DNA of 64,000 nucleotides, from the NCBI GenBank assembly GCA_947184155.2, contig CAMXCT020000324.1, positions 93,501 through 157,500 of the forward strand. Reading direction: 5' to 3'. The notes under the pieces were generated by a model. The model saw only the letters and a list, made by a program, of their open reading frames with translations, did no database searches and was not told where the DNA came from. Origin of the DNA: Cladocopium goreaui. Taxonomy: Eukaryota; Sar; Dinophyceae; Suessiales; Symbiodiniaceae. This document shows positions 60,796-64,000 of this stretch, piece by piece (positions within the stretch are counted from its first letter, which is position 1; each line of letters opens with the position of its first letter). The translations under genes and the position numbers were made by a program.

Positions 60796-62950
60796 ATAAC
60801 TTTTACAACGGAAAAGGTTCAACCCTGAGGGGCAGTAATTGTAGTTAAGGACCTGCATGGAATCTGGTTTTGAGCCATGCAGGCTGGCGATTCAGAAGCG
60901 TGGTTTCACTGGTAATCTAGGCTGCGTTCTGACATTTGTTCTGCCCACCCCTCGTTATTGCCTCCATAAAGTGTTCATGCCTTACGCCTACATGAGTCTG
61001 TTTCCCTACACCCTACAGCAAACCCAAATAAACCCTAAACCGAACTGAGTCAACCCTGAAATTTCCAAGCCTCTGATGAAACTTTGGGCGGACATCCGCC
61101 GTGGAAGAGGCATTTTATAGATGCACGCTGCTATGGTATGACAACTGGGTTGGAGCAACATTTTATAGACGCACGCCGTTTCTTTGCCCATGGGTCGTCA
61201 CTCGAGAGACGTGATGAACAGGGTAGAGGGTTTCCACCCAGTTTCTAGGTGTTGGCTGATGGAGGACCAGTTTATAGATTTTATAGGCACTTCTAAAAAA
61301 TCCCACTGTAAAGCATCTTGTACACAACACAGGGGTGTTGTGCCCTAGTTTTTGTCCTGATGTCCTGAAATAGCTTATTCCAGTGGCCTCATTTAGTTTT
61401 GCGAAGCGTCAGTTCCTTTCTTCTCAACCTCCTTTGTGCTCTCTTCCCTTTTCGTTTTCCTGCAGTGTTTCCAAACTGGATGCTGTTGTGATAAGCCTCT
61501 TATGATTCATGATTTCCTGGCGGGCTTTGTTTGAAAGAGAATATATTTTTCGGTGTCGTCATGGCAATGTGGTTTTGGAAACTGCAAGCATGGTCATTTC
61601 TGAACTATTGATGGAGGGAAGGAGAAGTGGGTCTTCTTGCAAGGAAAGATGTGTGCATTTTACAAAGCCCATCACAAGGTCCTGTTTCTTGACTTCCATT
61701 GACCTTGCCAGGGAGAGGCAAAAAGTCTGGCAAGGCCAGCCCGGCTGGAACATCTCACCAAAAGACACTGCCTTTGAGTGTCAGTTTTCTTTTCAAGACT
61801 CGATTTGAATTGCGACCTGAATTGTTTTGAATGTACAATCTCCTGGCAGTATTCATGCAAGTGATTCCTTTGCACCAGAAGTGCTGGTGAAGAAAAACAA
61901 TTGCCAGACAGTCAAGACTCCTGTGTTCGACGTGCATGTTTCATCATGCTTCATCATATTTCTACACGTCTGCATAGTCTCATAATCTCCCCAATTGGTT
62001 TCTCTTCGATTCAGTCCAAAACTTTGTGGCTTCATGGTTCCAAGTGCTGAGTTCGGCTGCAGGGAGATGGAAAGAAGGAGAAAAAGGCACATGAAGCACA
62101 TGGATCACATGGAACATGTTATTTTTTAAAAATCTGTTTTTCATATAAAAAATGCATCCTCGTGATAATTTATCTGACTCTTTCTCTAGGCACTGAATCA
62201 CCAGGATGCAATGGCTTGACTCAGCTTGAGGGCCTGACACATTGCACAAAAAAACAAATGGGATTTGACACTGGGCACTTGACTCCGTATGTTTCGGTGA
62301 GACATACAGTTTTTTCCAATTTCTCAACTGACTCCGTGTTGACTTGTCGGACGAATTGGATGGTGAATGTCCTTGTACATTGTGCAAAAGGCTGAGCCTG
62401 AAGCTCCGCAAGATGATCCTGCCGAGTGCTTATCGTTGAAATCAGTTTTGAACTTGGGTATACGGCATTCTGCAGCAAGCAGCATGATACAAACCTCCAA
62501 TGTTCAAGGCAAGAAAAGAGCTGAAGGCGCAGGTGAATGCAGCAGGGCGGGAACCGGACTTAGCACTTGACATGGAGCTCCATTCAGCAAACTGAATGTT
62601 GTGTGCATGTTGTGAGAATATTTTCACATATTTGGCAACTTTGTATGGATGAGCGTTGTCCTGCAGTCCCTGGCAATCATAAGATTGTTGACAGGATTGC
62701 ACACTGTCTGTTCTCAAATTTTGGGTCATGCAAAGCTTTTGATCCATGATTTTGCACAGTTGGGTGCCCTGTGCAGCTCTGTGCAATTCATTTTGCTGTT
62801 TAGATTTTCAGTTTTTCTTGTTTAATCTCCATTCCCCCTTCTCCTTGAGATGACCCCGAACCTGCCAGTTAGATACTGCACCCCAGCAACTGCCCACTTT
62901 GCACGAGCATAGACTTTGAGTGTCACAAAAAGATATGGTTGCTTTTGAGG
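60796..62950. other. Region without a supported gene
   Basis: A short frame after an AG-G site near 62391 (AEPEAPQDDPAECLSLKSV) could be an exon, but no partner was found. Two GCATTTTATAGA(T/C)GCACGC words occur near 61110 and 61150. Nothing else recognised. Confidence 0.4.
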
Positions 62951-62965
62951 ATCATATACTATACA

Positions 62966-63022
62966 TCTCTCTCTCTCTCTCTCTTTCTCTCTCTCCCTCC
63001 CTCCCTCCCTCCCTCCCTCTCC
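62966..63022. repeat. (CT)n/(CCCT)n microsatellite
   Basis: CTCTCTCT passing into CCCTCCCT. Confidence 0.97.
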
Positions 63023-63034
63023 ATATATGAATAC

Positions 63035-63870
63035 AATTGTACATACATACGTACGTACGTACATACATTCATACATTCATAGCCATACATAGCCATACAT
63101 AGCCACACATAGCCGTACATAGCTATACAAAGCTATATATAGCTATACATAGCTATACGTAGCCATACATAGATACATAGCCATACATAGCCATACAAAG
63201 ACATACATAGATACATTGGCATACATAGGCATACATAGATACATAGCCATAGATACATACATTACATACATTACATACATTACACACATTACATACATTA
63301 CATACATTACATACTTTACATACATTACATACTTTACATACATTACATACATCACATACATCACATGCAGTACATGCAGCACATGCAGTACATGCATTAC
63401 ATGCATTACATGCATTACATGAATTACATAGATTACATGCATTCCATACATTACATACATTACATACATCACATAAATTACAAAAAATACCAACATAATA
63501 TACAAAGCACACATAGCATACACAACATACACAACATACATAACATACATTATTTACATAATACATACATAACATACATGACATACATTACATACATTGC
63601 ATACACTACATACATTACATACATTACATACATTACATACATTACATTACATTACATTACATACATTACATACATTACATACATTACATACATTACATAC
63701 ATTACATACATTACATACATTACATACATTACATACATTACATACATTACATACATTGCATACATTACATACATTACATACATTACATACATTACATACA
63801 TTACATACATTACATACATTACATACATACATACATACATGCATACATGCATGCATGCATGCATGCATGC

Positions 63871-63901
<31 letters not shown>

Positions 63902-64000
63902 TTTACACACACACAGACATACATACATACATACATTACATTACATACATTACATACATTACATACATTACATACATTACATACATACAATACATACAAT
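63035..64000. repeat. TACAT-based microsatellite/minisatellite tract to window end
   Basis: Changes in register along the tract: ATAGC-CATACAT (63080-63250), ACATACATT (63256-63830), CATGCATG (63840-63870), AGATAGAT (63871-63900), then ACATACATT again. Tyr/Ile/Thr- and Met/Tyr/Val-rich frames are artefacts. Confidence 0.97.

Noticed and set aside
63143-63999. Tyr/Ile/Thr and Met/Tyr/Val repeat proteins
   Set aside because: Translations of the TACAT microsatellite.

Overview
The window looks like nuclear DNA of a dinoflagellate, most likely a member of the Symbiodiniaceae or a relative. Five observations support this. Genes are intron-containing, and several introns start with GC (one possibly with GA) and end in AG followed by G. 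All gene models between 1.8 and 30.3 kb lie head-to-tail on one strand. Interstitial TTTAGGG-type repeats occur. Reverse transcriptase/RNase H and copia-type proteins resemble the forms common in Symbiodinium-like genomes. Satellites and microsatellites are very abundant. The species assignment is inference.

Layout. 1-1.74 kb: a 120-137 bp satellite. 1.85-8.1 kb: a plus-strand cluster of small genes, starting with three paralogues (A, B, C) of an unrecognised RPV-(hydrophobic)-VD domain family, then a small gene, a multi-exon gene with a lysine-rich last exon, and two more genes. 8.1-13.2 kb: repeats (a 131-bp array, a TTGAAC-rich array with palindromes, a telomere-like composite, a 57-bp array). 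13.26-14.8 kb: a 511-residue-class gene. 15.2-17.2 kb: a second array of the same satellite. 17.4-23.2 kb: five small or medium genes, including paralogue D, a zinc-ribbon/coiled-coil protein and a three-exon Lys/Ala- and Met/Gly-repeat protein. 23.7-27.2 kb: a multi-exon gene of transposase-like character. 27.6-30.3 kb: a long uninterrupted ORF that looks like the C-terminal part of a superfamily-1 helicase. 30.3-37.2 kb: GT- and pyrimidine-rich DNA plus minus-strand, broken N- and C-terminal pieces of the same helicase family. 37.5-38.8 kb: microsatellites and a 94-bp array. 39.6-44.7 kb: two retroelement remnants separated by a roughly 700-bp tandem repeat. 45-50.8 kb: microsatellites and minisatellites with weak exon-like pieces. 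50.87-60.80 kb: a minus-strand copia-type LTR element with both LTRs, a Met-tRNA-like primer binding site, gag/zinc knuckle, protease and a 3' membrane-segment region, interrupted by a second RT/RNase H element with its own direct repeats. 60.8-64 kb: no clear gene, ending in TACAT-type microsatellites.

Two points matter for anyone using this annotation. First, at least ten otherwise continuous coding regions are broken by a single-base shift, often at a homopolymer, and correcting one base gives an exact multiple of three in five of five testable gene models. This fits uncorrected long-read errors better than decay. Second, the most interesting undescribed items are the A-D paralogue family with its satellite-linked arrangement, the shared 5' and 3' flanking motifs of the small genes, and a dispersed element that carries the core of the satellite in inverted orientation.
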